Positions 1 to 7,521 of a stretch of 64,000 bases of DNA are shown piece after piece. The DNA comes from Acinetobacter equi (GTDB taxonomy: Bacteria > Pseudomonadota > Gammaproteobacteria > Pseudomonadales > Moraxellaceae). The position numbers and the translations under genes were made by a program. Under the pieces are notes generated by a model that did no database searches, was not told the DNA's origin, and was given only the letters and a program-made list of their open reading frames with translations. Numbering within the stretch: the first letter of the stretch is position 1; each line of letters begins with the position of its first letter. The DNA lies in the NCBI RefSeq assembly GCF_001307195.1, contig NZ_CP012808.1, positions 2,990,270 to 3,054,269 on the forward strand, in the 5' to 3' direction.

Positions 1-2177
1 TGTTGGTAAACGAAGTTGGTTTCCCTTCTGAAGATATTATCTTTGACCCGAACGTATTTGCAGTGGCAACAGGTATCGAAGAACACAACAACTATGGCGT
101 GGACTTCATTGAAGCAACAGGTTGGATTAAACAAAACCTCCCAAATGCAATGATTTCAGGCGGTATCTCAAACGTATCTTTCTCATTCCGTGGTAACGAA
201 CCTGTTCGTGAAGCGATCCATGCAGTGTTCTTGTACCACGGCATTCAACAAGGTTTAACCATGGGTATCGTAAACGCAGGTCAACTTGCGATTTATGATG
301 ACATTGATGCCGAGTTGAAAGAAGCCGTTGAAGATGTTGTACTTAACCGTAACCAAGGTGAAAGCGGTCAAGATGCCACTGAAAAATTATTGGCTGTTGC
401 AGAAAAATACCGTGGTCAAGCTGGTGCACAAAAAGCCGAAGAAAACCTTGAATGGCGTAATGAATCTGTTGAAAAACGTCTTGAATATGCGCTAGTTAAA
501 GGTATTACCACTTACATCGACCAAGATACTGAAGAAGCACGTTTAAACTCGACTCGCCCGCTTGATGTGATCGAAGGACCATTGATGGCAGGTATGAACG
601 TGGTTGGCGACTTATTTGGCGCAGGCAAAATGTTCTTACCTCAAGTGGTAAAATCTGCGCGTGTAATGAAACAAGCTGTGGCTTGGTTAAACCCGTTCAT
701 TGAAGCTGAAAAAACGGTTGGTCAATCAAAGGGTAAAATCTTACTTGCAACGGTGAAAGGCGACGTACACGACATCGGTAAAAACATTGTTGGTGTTGTA
801 CTTGGTTGTAACGGTTATGACATCGTTGACCTTGGTGTGATGGTGCCATGTGAGAAGATTCTACAAACTGCGATTGATGAGAAAGTGGACATCATCGGTT
901 TATCAGGTTTGATCACACCATCATTGGATGAGATGGTGTTTGTTGCCAAAGAAATGCAACGTAAAGGCTTTAATGTGCCACTCATGATTGGTGGCGCAAC
1001 GACGTCTAAAGCACATACGGCTGTGAAGATTGCACCGCAATATCAAAATGATGGCGTGTACTACACGGCTGATGCATCTCGTGCAGTAGGTGTTGCAACT
1101 CAACTCTTATCTGCTGAAATGAAACCACAATTGGCAGCGGACTATGCTGCGGATTATGAAAAAATCCGTGTGCGTCTTGCGAACAAACAGCCGAAAGCTG
1201 CGAAGTTGTCTTATGCAGAATCTGTAGAAAATAACTTCAAAGTTGATTTCGACAAGAATGCCCCTGTGAAGCCGAACTTTATTGGTTCGCAAACGTTCAC
1301 CAACTATTCTTTAGAAACTTTGGTGGAATACTTCGACTGGACACCATTCTTTATTTCTTGGAGTTTGGCGGGCAAATTCCCGAAAATTCTTGAAGATGAA
1401 GTGGTAGGCGAAGCAGCACGTGATTTGTATGCGCAAGCACAAGCGATGCTCAAAGACATCATCGACAATAAACGCTTTGATGCACGTGCAACATTCAGCA
1501 TTTACCCTGCGAACCGTGTTGCGGCAGATACTGTTGCAGTAACCGATGAAAATGGCAATGTGACGCATAGCTTCGAGCACCTTCGTCAGCAGTCTGACAA
1601 AGTGACAGGTAAAGCGAACTATTCTTTGGCTGACTTTATTGCGCCAAAAGATGTGGCTCAAGATTACTTGGGTGGCTTCACGGTTTCGATCTTTGGTGCG
1701 GAAGAACTTTCGCAAGAATACAAAGCCAAAGGCGATGACTATAATGCGATTATGGTTCAAGCATTGGGCGACCGTTTTGCAGAAGCCTTTGCTGAGCATT
1801 TACATGAGCGCATTCGTAAAGAGTTCTGGGGCTACCAAGCAGATGAAAAATTGTCGAATGAAGATTTGATTAAAGAGAAGTATGTGGGTATTCGTCCTGC
1901 ACCGGGCTACCCTGCTTGTCCTGAACATTCTGAAAAAGCGCCACTGTTTGACTGGTTAGGTTCAACTGAGAAGATGGGCACTTACTTAACGTCTAGCTTT
2001 GCAATGTGGCCACCTTCATCTGTAAGTGGTTTCTACTATGCAAACCCTGAAACAGATTACTTTAATGTGGGTAAAATCTCTGGCGATCAGTTGGAAGATT
2101 ATGCGAAACGTAAAGATTGGACTTTAGATGAAGCGAAACGTTGGTTAGCGCCGAATTTGGATGATTCAGTAGTGTAA
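1..2177 (+). CDS. metH: Cobalamin-dependent methionine synthase, C-terminal part (5' end outside window)
   Basis: This cytoplasmic enzyme transfers a methyl group from 5-methyltetrahydrofolate to homocysteine through cobalamin. About 724 residues are visible, and the reading frame is open to the window edge, so the homocysteine domain and part of the folate domain lie upstream. The visible part begins in the pterin-binding domain. It continues through the helical B12 cap and the B12-binding Rossmann domain, with the cobalt-ligating D-x-H-x-x-G motif (DVHDIG) near visible residue 254. It ends with the AdoMet reactivation domain, whose R-x-x-x-G-Y motif (RPAPGY) is near residue 631. The TAA stop directly abuts a palindromic repeat. 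Identification is certain; only the N-terminus is unseen. Confidence 0.97.
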   Translation, partial: LVNEVGFPSEDIIFDPNVFAVATGIEEHNNYGVDFIEATGWIKQNLPNAMISGGISNVSFSFRGNEPVREAIHAVFLYHGIQQGLTMGIVNAGQLAIYDDIDAELKEAVEDVVLNRNQGESGQDATEKLLAVAEKYRGQAGAQKAEENLEWRNESVEKRLEYALVKGITTYIDQDTEEARLNSTRPLDVIEGPLMAGMNVVGDLFGAGKMFLPQVVKSARVMKQAVAWLNPFIEAEKTVGQSKGKILLATVKGDVHDIGKNIVGVVLGCNGYDIVDLGVMVPCEKILQTAIDEKVDIIGLSGLITPSLDEMVFVAKEMQRKGFNVPLMIGGATTSKAHTAVKIAPQYQNDGVYYTADASRAVGVATQLLSAEMKPQLAADYAADYEKIRVRLANKQPKAAKLSYAESVENNFKVDFDKNAPVKPNFIGSQTFTNYSLETLVEYFDWTPFFISWSLAGKFPKILEDEVVGEAARDLYAQAQAMLKDIIDNKRFDARATFSIYPANRVAADTVAVTDENGNVTHSFEHLRQQSDKVTGKANYSLADFIAPKDVAQDYLGGFTVSIFGAEELSQEYKAKGDDYNAIMVQALGDRFAEAFAEHLHERIRKEFWGYQADEKLSNEDLIKEKYVGIRPAPGYPACPEHSEKAPLFDWLGSTEKMGTYLTSSFAMWPPSSVSGFYYANPETDYFNVGKISGDQLEDYAKRKDWTLDEAKRWLAPNLDDSVV

Positions 2178-2212
2178 TCCCCCTCGATCCCCCTTTTGTA
2201 AAGGGGGAAGAA
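2176..2212 (+). repeat. Palindromic GC-rich repeat, copy 1
   Basis: The unit has two CCCCCT/CCCCCTTT blocks followed by a complementary AAAGGGGG arm. It begins within the metH stop codon (TAA followed by TCCCCC). It belongs to a family with six copies between 2.2 and 4.7 kb. Copies 1-3 share this orientation. Confidence 0.75.
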
Positions 2213-2232
2213 TCCATTCATATCAAATACAA

Positions 2233-2258
2233 AAAATCCCCTCACTTGAGGGGATTTT
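2233..2258 (+). terminator. Intrinsic terminator downstream of metH
   Basis: A perfect 11-bp stem (AAAATCCCCTC / GAGGGGATTTT) with a 4-nt loop ends in a T run. It lies 56 nt after the metH stop and is probably the metH terminator. Confidence 0.75.
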
Positions 2259-2265
2259 AGTTTTT

Positions 2266-2295
2266 AATCCCCCTAAATCCCCCTTTTTCAAAGGG
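2266..2295 (+). repeat. Palindromic GC-rich repeat, copy 2 (abuts the IS element)
   Basis: This copy has the same CCCCCTAAATCCCCC core as copies 4 and 6. Its second arm is shortened to AAAGGG and is followed within a few bases by the left end of the IS3-family element. Confidence 0.7.
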
Positions 2296-2361
2296 TGATG
2301 TGTGCTGAAAAAAACGGAGACTTTAACTTGGTAAACTACACATACTCATCAGGAGTTTACC

Positions 2362-2661
2362 ATGAGCAAAAAACAAAAGATTTATACAGCAGAATTCAAA
2401 GCTGAAGCAATCAAAGCTATTGATTCAAACAATGGCAATGTTTCAGAAACAGCACGACTGCTTGGCATTTCAATGCAAACCCTTTCAAATTGGTACAACA
2501 AAGCAAAAGCTGGAAAATTAGTAGGCACACAACAATATTCACCTGATCTCGTTGCTCTTCTCGAGGAAAATAAAAAACTGAAGCAGCAACTTAAAACCGC
2601 TGAAATGGAAAGAGAATTTCTAAAAAAAGCAGCAGCGTACTTTGCCAAAGAAAGTCAGTAA
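2362..2661 (+). CDS. IS3-family transposase OrfA (helix-turn-helix)
   Basis: This 99-residue protein has the usual OrfA organisation. An N-terminal helix-turn-helix (about residues 8-50, with the SETARLLGIS segment) would bind the IS ends. A C-terminal leucine-rich coiled coil (about 65-95, EENKKLKQQLKTAEMEREFL) serves multimerisation. It ends 11 nt before orfB in the -1 frame. An A-run near its end allows fusion to OrfB by frameshifting. The TACCATG context has a purine-rich GGAG upstream (CAGGAGTTTACC), supporting the start. Confidence 0.92.
   Translation: MSKKQKIYTAEFKAEAIKAIDSNNGNVSETARLLGISMQTLSNWYNKAKAGKLVGTQQYSPDLVALLEENKKLKQQLKTAEMEREFLKKAAAYFAKESQ
2622..2628 (+). other. Probable programmed -1 frameshift site (A AAA AAA) in orfA
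   Basis: Seven adenines lie in the correct phase for tandem slippage (codons CTA AAA AAA G). The -1 frame entered here has no stop through to the orfB ATG at 2673, so a single OrfAB transposase can be made. This is the standard mechanism of the IS3 family; function here is inferred. Confidence 0.7.
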
Positions 2662-2672
2662 AGTACGCACAT

Positions 2673-3527
2673 ATGAAACAGCAAAAACATGCATACTCAG
2701 TCACTATGATGGCTCGGTTACTCCACGTTTCAGTTTCTGGATTTTATGAATGGTTAAAATATGGCTTAAGTAAGCGGGTTATTCAGAGAAATCATCAAAC
2801 AATATTGGTTAAAATTGCTCACCAAGAAGCAAATGAAAGCTATGGTTATATTCGTTTAACCAAGTACTTACAGGCACAAGGAATAGAAATTAGCGAGTAT
2901 GCAGTTCGTTGTATTAAAAAACTTAATCAGCTGTATTGTAAGCGGCATAGGCGTTTCAAAAAAACAACTCATGGCGACCACCAACGTACGGTTTACAATA
3001 ATTTGTTAGAGCAAAATTTTACAGTGACTGCTCCAAACATTGCATGGGTAAGTGACATTACATACGTGTGGACAGCTGAAGGATGGCTGTATTTAGCGGC
3101 TTTAAAAGATCTTTGCAGCAAACAAGTAGTTGGGTATAGCTTGAGTGAACGGATGACGTCACAGCTCGTTTGCAATGCACTGAGCATGGCGATTCGAAAT
3201 CATAAACCCTCTCAAGACTTGATTATTCACTCTGACAGGGGCAGCCAATACTGTAGTCATGAATATCGAAAGATACTTGAAAAATATGGATTTCAGGGAT
3301 CAATGAGTAAACGCGGTGATTGCTTCGATAATGCTCCTATTGAGAGCTTCTGGGGAATATTAAAAAATGAATTGGTTCATCATCGCAATTATAAAACAAG
3401 GGAAGAAGCTAAAGCAGATATTACAAAATACATAGAGCTATTTTATAATCAGCAGAGAATTCAGAAAGGATTGGACTTTAAGACACCAAATCAAATGGCA
3501 GAAGACTTTTACAGGATGGCTGCCTAG
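2673..3527 (+). CDS. IS3-family transposase OrfB (DDE integrase core)
   Basis: This 284-residue catalytic subunit has an N-terminal HTH_21-type region (GFYEWLKYG, ESYGYIRLTKYL). It is followed by an rve integrase core. The DDE residues are visible: D in WVSDITYVW, D in IIHSDRGSQY, and E in NAPIESFWG. The C-terminal NQQRIQKGLDFKTPNQMAEDF is the usual family ending. The length is normal and the frame intact, so the element may still be mobile. It is probably expressed mainly as the OrfAB fusion. Confidence 0.95.
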   Translation: MKQQKHAYSVTMMARLLHVSVSGFYEWLKYGLSKRVIQRNHQTILVKIAHQEANESYGYIRLTKYLQAQGIEISEYAVRCIKKLNQLYCKRHRRFKKTTHGDHQRTVYNNLLEQNFTVTAPNIAWVSDITYVWTAEGWLYLAALKDLCSKQVVGYSLSERMTSQLVCNALSMAIRNHKPSQDLIIHSDRGSQYCSHEYRKILEKYGFQGSMSKRGDCFDNAPIESFWGILKNELVHHRNYKTREEAKADITKYIELFYNQQRIQKGLDFKTPNQMAEDFYRMAA

Positions 3528-3556
3528 AATTTCCCAAGTAGAAGTGTCCTGTTATT

Positions 3557-4018
3557 TCAGCACACATCATAATTAGTTGTGATTATTGATGATATATTTT
3601 TTGATAATAAATTAAAGACTTCTAACTCATCCTTTTTTTCATCTTTTTTTTCTAAAGCAGTTAATAACGATGATATATAGATTTTAAATTTATCGGAAGT
3701 TATACCTTCAGCACTTTTACGATAATACTCATCATTAACATCTTTAAATTTACCATTACGATCTTCTGAGATTTGACGATTAAACTCACTCTGTAAAAAT
3801 GACGCTAATTGCATGTAATCATAATTACCTGACTTTCTATCATAAACTTTTCCTTTTAGATCAAAGAAAAATTCATCATTACCCTTCAATTCAAATGCAA
3901 TTTTTTTTAAGAGACCTTCCCACGAATATGAGTTTTCAAGATAGCGAAGACTAAAACCCGTACCAATAAAAAGTACAGGATGGTTTTTGTAATTATTAAT
4001 AAAATCAAATATATCCAT
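3557..4018 (-). pseudogene. SIR2-like protein, N-terminal fragment cut by the IS element
   Basis: About 153 residues remain. The N-terminus (HPVLFIGTGFSLRYLENSYSWEGLL) matches the nucleotide-binding start of SIR2_2/SIR2-like proteins. The segment near residues 143-150 (ISSIITTNYD) matches the next conserved SIR2 motif. After Asp150 the frame reads into the right inverted repeat of the IS, which supplies the last two codons and the TGA. The remaining part of the family domain and any C-terminal effector are missing and are not found on the other side of the IS. Such SIR2-like proteins often act as NAD-depleting anti-phage effectors; that role is inferred from the family. Almost certainly non-functional here. 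Confidence 0.75.
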
Positions 4019-4101
4019 AAATCTACTACATATCTAGCTCGTTGTATAATTGATTTATAACATTAAAAAAAAACAACTTCCATATTTTGTCTATTTTTAA
4101 A

Positions 4102-4135
4102 AATCCCTCCTAACCTCCCTTTAAAAAGGGAGGAA
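4102..4135 (+). repeat. Palindromic GC-rich repeat, copy 3 (diverged)
   Basis: TCCCTCCTAACCTCCCTTT is followed by AAAGGGAGG. It has the same architecture and orientation as copies 1 and 2, with several substitutions that keep the palindrome paired. Confidence 0.6.
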
Positions 4136-4173
4136 CAACACGTATCTAAAACCACGACCAAATTCGCGTGAAG

Positions 4174-4206
4174 TCCCCCTTTGCAAAAGGGGGATTTAGG
4201 GGGATT
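4174..4206 (-). repeat. Palindromic GC-rich repeat, copy 4 (inverted; ends the DUF559 gene)
   Basis: CCCCCTTT-loop-AAAGGGGG is followed by ATTTAGGGGGATT, the reverse complement of the copy 2 core. On the minus strand the repeat encodes the last residues and the TAA stop of the DUF559 gene. Confidence 0.75.
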
Positions 4207-4570
4207 CATCAGCTAACCGATCCAAACAACATTGATAAACCTCTTCTACTACATCATCAATCCGCCCCATCACCTGCCCATTATCAAATCTCAAAACTTT
4301 TAGCCCAAGCTGAGCCAAAGCCTCATCACGAATTCGATCTGCTTCTAAACCTTCTTGGGTAAAGTGCTGACTACCATCACACTCAATCACCAAATTGGCA
4401 GCAGGACAGTAAAAATCCACAATGTAATTTAAAATTGGCTTTTGCCGATAAAACTGCAAACCTAAAATTTGTTTATTGCGAAGTCTTGACCATAACAATT
4501 TTTCAGCATCGGTCATGTTATTGCGTAAGTCATGTGAGGCTTGCTTTAAATTTTTATTGTAGGGTTTCAT
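4196..4570 (-). CDS. DUF559 (Vsr/REase-like) endonuclease domain protein
   Basis: This 124-residue protein matches the DUF559 family: an N-terminal LRNNMTDAEKLLWSRLRNKQI, then FYRQKPILNYIVDFYCPAANLVIECDGSQH, then LRFDNGQVM. The pattern D (VDFYCP) ... E-x-D (IECDG) is the PD-(D/E)xK-like active site typical of the family, so nuclease activity is plausible. Substrate and role are unknown; such genes are common in repeats-rich and accessory regions. The last residues (ESP) and the stop codon come from repeat copy 4, so the natural C-terminus may have been altered. It is a single gene between repeats, with no operon partner. Confidence 0.85.
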   Translation of the reverse strand: MKPYNKNLKQASHDLRNNMTDAEKLLWSRLRNKQILGLQFYRQKPILNYIVDFYCPAANLVIECDGSQHFTQEGLEADRIRDEALAQLGLKVLRFDNGQVMGRIDDVVEEVYQCCLDRLADESP

Positions 4571-4590
4571 TTTTGTTCTCTTTTTTTAAA

Positions 4591-4638
4591 TATCCCCTAG
4601 CCCTGAGCCATATATGGCGCAAGGGAAAAGAGGGGGAC
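4591..4638 (+). repeat. Palindromic GC-rich repeat, copy 5 (strongly diverged)
   Basis: TATCCCCTAGCCCT is followed by an inner palindrome GCCATATATGGC and an AAGGG...AGGGGGA arm. It shares the block layout of the other copies, but its loop contains a second hairpin. It lies in the 293-nt gap between the DUF559 gene and the DHA kinase gene. Confidence 0.45.
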
Positions 4639-4673
4639 GTCATGAATCCAATACAGCCATCAAATTCGAGATA

Positions 4674-4708
4674 AATCCCCCTTTAACAAAGGGGGATTTA
4701 GGGGGATT
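4674..4708 (-). repeat. Palindromic GC-rich repeat, copy 6 (inverted)
   Basis: CCCCCTTTAACAAAGGGGG is followed by ATTTAGGGGGATT, nearly identical to copy 4 and in the same inverted orientation. The island is therefore bounded by forward copies on the left and inverted copies on the right. Confidence 0.75.
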
Positions 4709-4863
4709 CTTTTCATCAATATATACATCAAAAACCGCCCCTTTTCTAACCCATCAATCCTAAATTATTCTTTTTTGCATATTTAACCCTGCAATCTTTG
4801 TCTATTTCAATAATAATAAGCTTATTCAATATCTCTCATATCTAAACGTGTAGGCTACCCTCC

Positions 4864-6594
4864 ATGAAAAAACTAATGAACGGTGCAGAAAACATCGTTG
4901 TGGAAATGTGCAAAGGCTTCGTACTTGCACATCCTGAACTTGCTTTCAATGAAACATCTAAAATTATTTCACGTAAAAACAAACACCAAAATGTCGCACT
5001 CATTAGTGGCGGTGGTAGCGGTCACGAACCTGCACATGCGGGCTTTGTTGGTACAGGTATGTTAGATGCAGCGGTTTGTGGTGACGTATTTGCATCTCCA
5101 TCACAAATTCAAATTTATAAAGCATTAACACAAGTTGCGACTGACAAAGGCGTGTTAATGATCATCAAAAATTATTCTGGCGATATGATGAATTTCCAGA
5201 ATGGTGCAGCACTTGCAACTGAAGATGGCATAAAAGTTGACTATGTAAAAGTAGCCGATGATATTGCCGTAAAAGACAGCCTATATACAGTAGGTCGTCG
5301 TGGTGTTGCAGGTACAATTTTCGTGCATAAAATTGCAGGTGCAGCAGCAACAAAAGGCTACGACCTTGCACGTGTAAAAGAACTTGCACAAAAAGCAGCA
5401 GACAATGTAACAAGCTTAGGTTTTGCTTATACCTCTTGCACCGTTCCTGCAAAAGGTACACCAACATTTACGTTGGCAGATGATGAAATGGAATACGGTG
5501 TAGGTATTCATGGTGAACCAGGTATTCGTCGTGAAAAAATCTTGCCATCTAAAAAACTTGCTCAACGTATTGTAGATGACTTGTTTTTAGATCGTCCTGA
5601 ACTCAAAGAAGTTGCTGTATTAGTCAATGGTTTTGGCACTACACCATTACAAGAACTATATGTATTTAACAATGATGTATGCGAACACCTTGCAATCAAA
5701 GGTATTAAAATTTATCGCACATTTGTTGGCAACTACATGACTAGCATAGACATGAACGGTGCTTCAGTTTCCCTTCTTGCGGTAGATGATGAACTAAAAA
5801 CCTATTTAGATGCAGAAGCAAATACGCCTGCATTTAAAATGGATGGCTCACCTGCTCTACCATTTGAATTTTCTAAAAAAGATGAAAGTATTACTCGCAC
5901 TGTAAATACAGATGTAGAGACACATCCTGAACATGCAGTCATTAGCAATGAGCAATTTACCATTGAGAATATGCGTTATGTTGTTGATGTTATGGCAGCA
6001 TGCATCATCAAAAATGAAGTACCATTTTGTGAGTTAGATGCACATGCAGGTGATGGTGACTTCGGTATGAGCGTTGCTAAAGGCTTTAAACAACTTAAAC
6101 GTCAATGGCATGAGCTTTTACAAGCTGAAAAAATGAATGACTTTTTACTCAACTGCTCAATGATTATTATGGAGCATTGTGGTGGTGCATCAGGTCCAAT
6201 TTGGGGTTCTGCTTTCCGCGCTGCAAGTAAAGCAGTTAAAGGGAAAGATTCTTTAAATGTTGCAGATTTTGCTGAGCTTCTACAAGCTGCGGTAAAAGGC
6301 ATTCAAACAACAGGTGAACGCTCATTTGGTCGTGGTGCAGTTGTTGGTGATAAAACTTTAATTGATGCACTTGTACCTTGTGCAGATTCTTGGTCTGCAA
6401 ATACCAATAAAACATTTAAAGAAAATTTTGCATTAGGTGCAAAAGCTGCTGTTCAAGGTGCAGAAGCAACTAAAGATATTGTTGCTCGTATGGGACGTGC
6501 AGGTACAGTAGGTGATCGTAGCTTAGGCTATCCTGATGCTGGTGCACATGGTTTAGGTGTAATTTTCACAGAAATTTCAGAGCATATTAAATAA
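4864..6594 (+). CDS. ATP-dependent dihydroxyacetone kinase, fused DhaK-DhaL
   Basis: This 576-residue cytosolic enzyme phosphorylates dihydroxyacetone (and possibly glyceraldehyde) with ATP, feeding triose phosphates into glycolysis. The N-terminal DhaK domain (about 1-340) has the GGGSGHEPAHAGF glycine-rich segment at 49-61. His216 in YGVGIHGEPG is the residue that binds the substrate covalently as a hemiaminal. The C-terminal DhaL domain (about 365-576) carries the Mg-ATP aspartates in DAHAGDGDFG from residue 392 and the GGASGPIWG segment. DhaK and DhaL in one chain is the ATP type, not the PTS-coupled type. No dehydrogenase or regulator is adjacent, so it appears to be monocistronic, with its own terminator. 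Confidence 0.93.
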   Translation: MKKLMNGAENIVVEMCKGFVLAHPELAFNETSKIISRKNKHQNVALISGGGSGHEPAHAGFVGTGMLDAAVCGDVFASPSQIQIYKALTQVATDKGVLMIIKNYSGDMMNFQNGAALATEDGIKVDYVKVADDIAVKDSLYTVGRRGVAGTIFVHKIAGAAATKGYDLARVKELAQKAADNVTSLGFAYTSCTVPAKGTPTFTLADDEMEYGVGIHGEPGIRREKILPSKKLAQRIVDDLFLDRPELKEVAVLVNGFGTTPLQELYVFNNDVCEHLAIKGIKIYRTFVGNYMTSIDMNGASVSLLAVDDELKTYLDAEANTPAFKMDGSPALPFEFSKKDESITRTVNTDVETHPEHAVISNEQFTIENMRYVVDVMAACIIKNEVPFCELDAHAGDGDFGMSVAKGFKQLKRQWHELLQAEKMNDFLLNCSMIIMEHCGGASGPIWGSAFRAASKAVKGKDSLNVADFAELLQAAVKGIQTTGERSFGRGAVVGDKTLIDALVPCADSWSANTNKTFKENFALGAKAAVQGAEATKDIVARMGRAGTVGDRSLGYPDAGAHGLGVIFTEISEHIK

Positions 6595-6619
6595 TTTTTG
6601 AAATTTAATATCTTAATTT

Positions 6620-6652
6620 AAAAGGCATCAAATATATATTTGATGCCTTTTC
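6620..6652 (+). terminator. Intrinsic terminator after the DHA kinase gene
   Basis: A perfect AAAAGGCATCAAAT / ATTTGATGCCTTTT stem lies about 25 nt after the stop and ends in a T run. Confidence 0.85.
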
Positions 6653-6803
6653 CTGTTTAAAAAAAGTACTATTATTTTTTAAGTAAGCTATAAATCATCC
6701 AAACAGCACGTAAAATTACAAATCACTCTATAAAATTCATTATTTTTCTAAAAGATAAGACTATATTTATTAGATACTTTTCTTAAATTATAGTCTCAAG
6801 CTT

Positions 6804-7160
6804 ATGAAATCTGTTTTAAAAATCGCGTTATTATCTGCTATGTCTGCAACTTTATTTGCTGGTTGTGCAAGCATGTCTACAAGTCAAAAGCAATCTAGTA
6901 CTGCTGCTGGTGGTGCTGCAACTGGTGCTGCTCTTGGTAGTAAAGTAGGTGGTACAACTGGTGCTGCAACTGGTGGTGCGATTGGTGGTGCAGCAGGTAG
7001 CAAAGCACAAAATGGCTCTACTTCAAATGCAATTGCAAGTGCGGCAGGTGGTGCAGCAGGTGCAGCAATTGGTAATAAAGTTGGTGGCTCTACTGGTGCT
7101 GCTATTGGTGGTGCGATTGGTGCAGGTACAGCATCACATTTAGAGAATAGCAATAAATAA
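6804..7160 (+). CDS. Glycine-zipper lipoprotein
   Basis: This 118-residue precursor has a lipoprotein signal (MKSVLKIALLSAMSATLFAGC, lipobox LFAGC, Cys at residue 21). The mature part is almost entirely glycine-zipper sequence (GAATGAALGSKVGG..., GAAIGGAIGAG). It is arranged as two similar halves separated by KAQNGSTSNAIASA. Glycine-zipper lipoproteins of this type (OmpA-like/YmgG-related or SlyB-like) sit in the outer membrane, and some affect envelope integrity. No specific role can be given. It is monocistronic, followed by a clear terminator. Confidence 0.8.
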   Translation: MKSVLKIALLSAMSATLFAGCASMSTSQKQSSTAAGGAATGAALGSKVGGTTGAATGGAIGGAAGSKAQNGSTSNAIASAAGGAAGAAIGNKVGGSTGAAIGGAIGAGTASHLENSNK

Positions 7161-7183
7161 TTTTTATTTGCACTAAAACTTTG

Positions 7184-7214
7184 AAAGGCATTGAAATAAT
7201 TCAATGCCTTTTTA
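7184..7214 (+). terminator. Intrinsic terminator after the glycine-zipper gene
   Basis: The stem AAAGGCATTGA / TCAATGCCTTT with a 6-nt loop is followed by a T-rich run. Confidence 0.85.
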
Positions 7215-7314
7215 TTTTTGTGACTTTACTCAACAAAATAATAGTAATTGCCAAGTAATTAGAAAATGATTATAATTCCATCATTCTCTTTAGCTTTTTA
7301 TAAAGCAATTTCTA

Positions 7315-7440
7315 TTGTTTTATACTCTTTAGCGCTTCGCTAAAGTATTGTTATTGTGCATATTATTGTTGTAGGATAATAAATCATCCTAGAGTCAAAG
7401 TATAGAGAATCTAAAGGTGAGGTCTACTCACCTTTATTTA
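7315..7440 (+). ncRNA. Candidate retron msr-msd RNA upstream of the reverse transcriptase
   Basis: The 317-nt gap before the RT gene has no ORF but is rich in structure. A perfect 8-bp hairpin lies at 7327-7345 (CTTTAGCG, CTT loop, CGCTAAAG) and contains the TTAGC string seen around the branching guanosine of known retrons such as Ec86. A 6-bp hairpin lies at 7372-7391. TATACT at 7321-7326 can pair with AGTATA at 7399-7404, as expected of a1/a2 ends. A perfect 10-bp hairpin lies at 7412-7436 (TAAAGGTGAG / CTCACCTTTA). Position, strand and motif fit an msr-msd, but the a1/a2 pairing is imperfect and the exact ends are unknown. The last hairpin could instead be a terminator or an attenuator. 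Confidence 0.5.
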
Positions 7441-7521
7441 TTTTCAGTGATATCAATTATCTTTCAAATAAATTCAAGACCATAAAACCTACTTTAATTT
7501 TTTGATTTTAGAGATTTTCTA

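Larger units (their letters stand above)
2301..3564 (+). mobile_element. IS3-family insertion sequence, apparently intact
   Basis: The element is about 1.26 kb and carries overlapping orfA and orfB with a DDE integrase core. The terminal inverted repeats begin TGTGCTGAAA on the left (2301-2310) and end TTTCAGCACA on the right (3555-3564). The similarity continues imperfectly inward for about 23 bp. There is no obvious direct target duplication: the left flank is GATG and the right flank is CATC. Together with the truncated SIR2-like gene at the right end, this suggests the insertion was followed by a deletion, or that the element mediated one. The exact IS subgroup is not assigned. Confidence 0.9.

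Noticed and set aside
921..1869. Several ORFs antisense or out of frame within metH
   Set aside because: They overlap a fully supported gene, have no ribosome-binding site or family features, and arise from its codon structure.
2176..4708. CRISPR array made of the GC-rich repeats
   Set aside because: Copies are irregularly spaced, in both orientations, with no equal spacers and no cas genes.
5165..5467. Antisense ORF inside the DHA kinase gene
   Set aside because: Leucine/histidine-rich shadow of a real gene, with no supporting signal.
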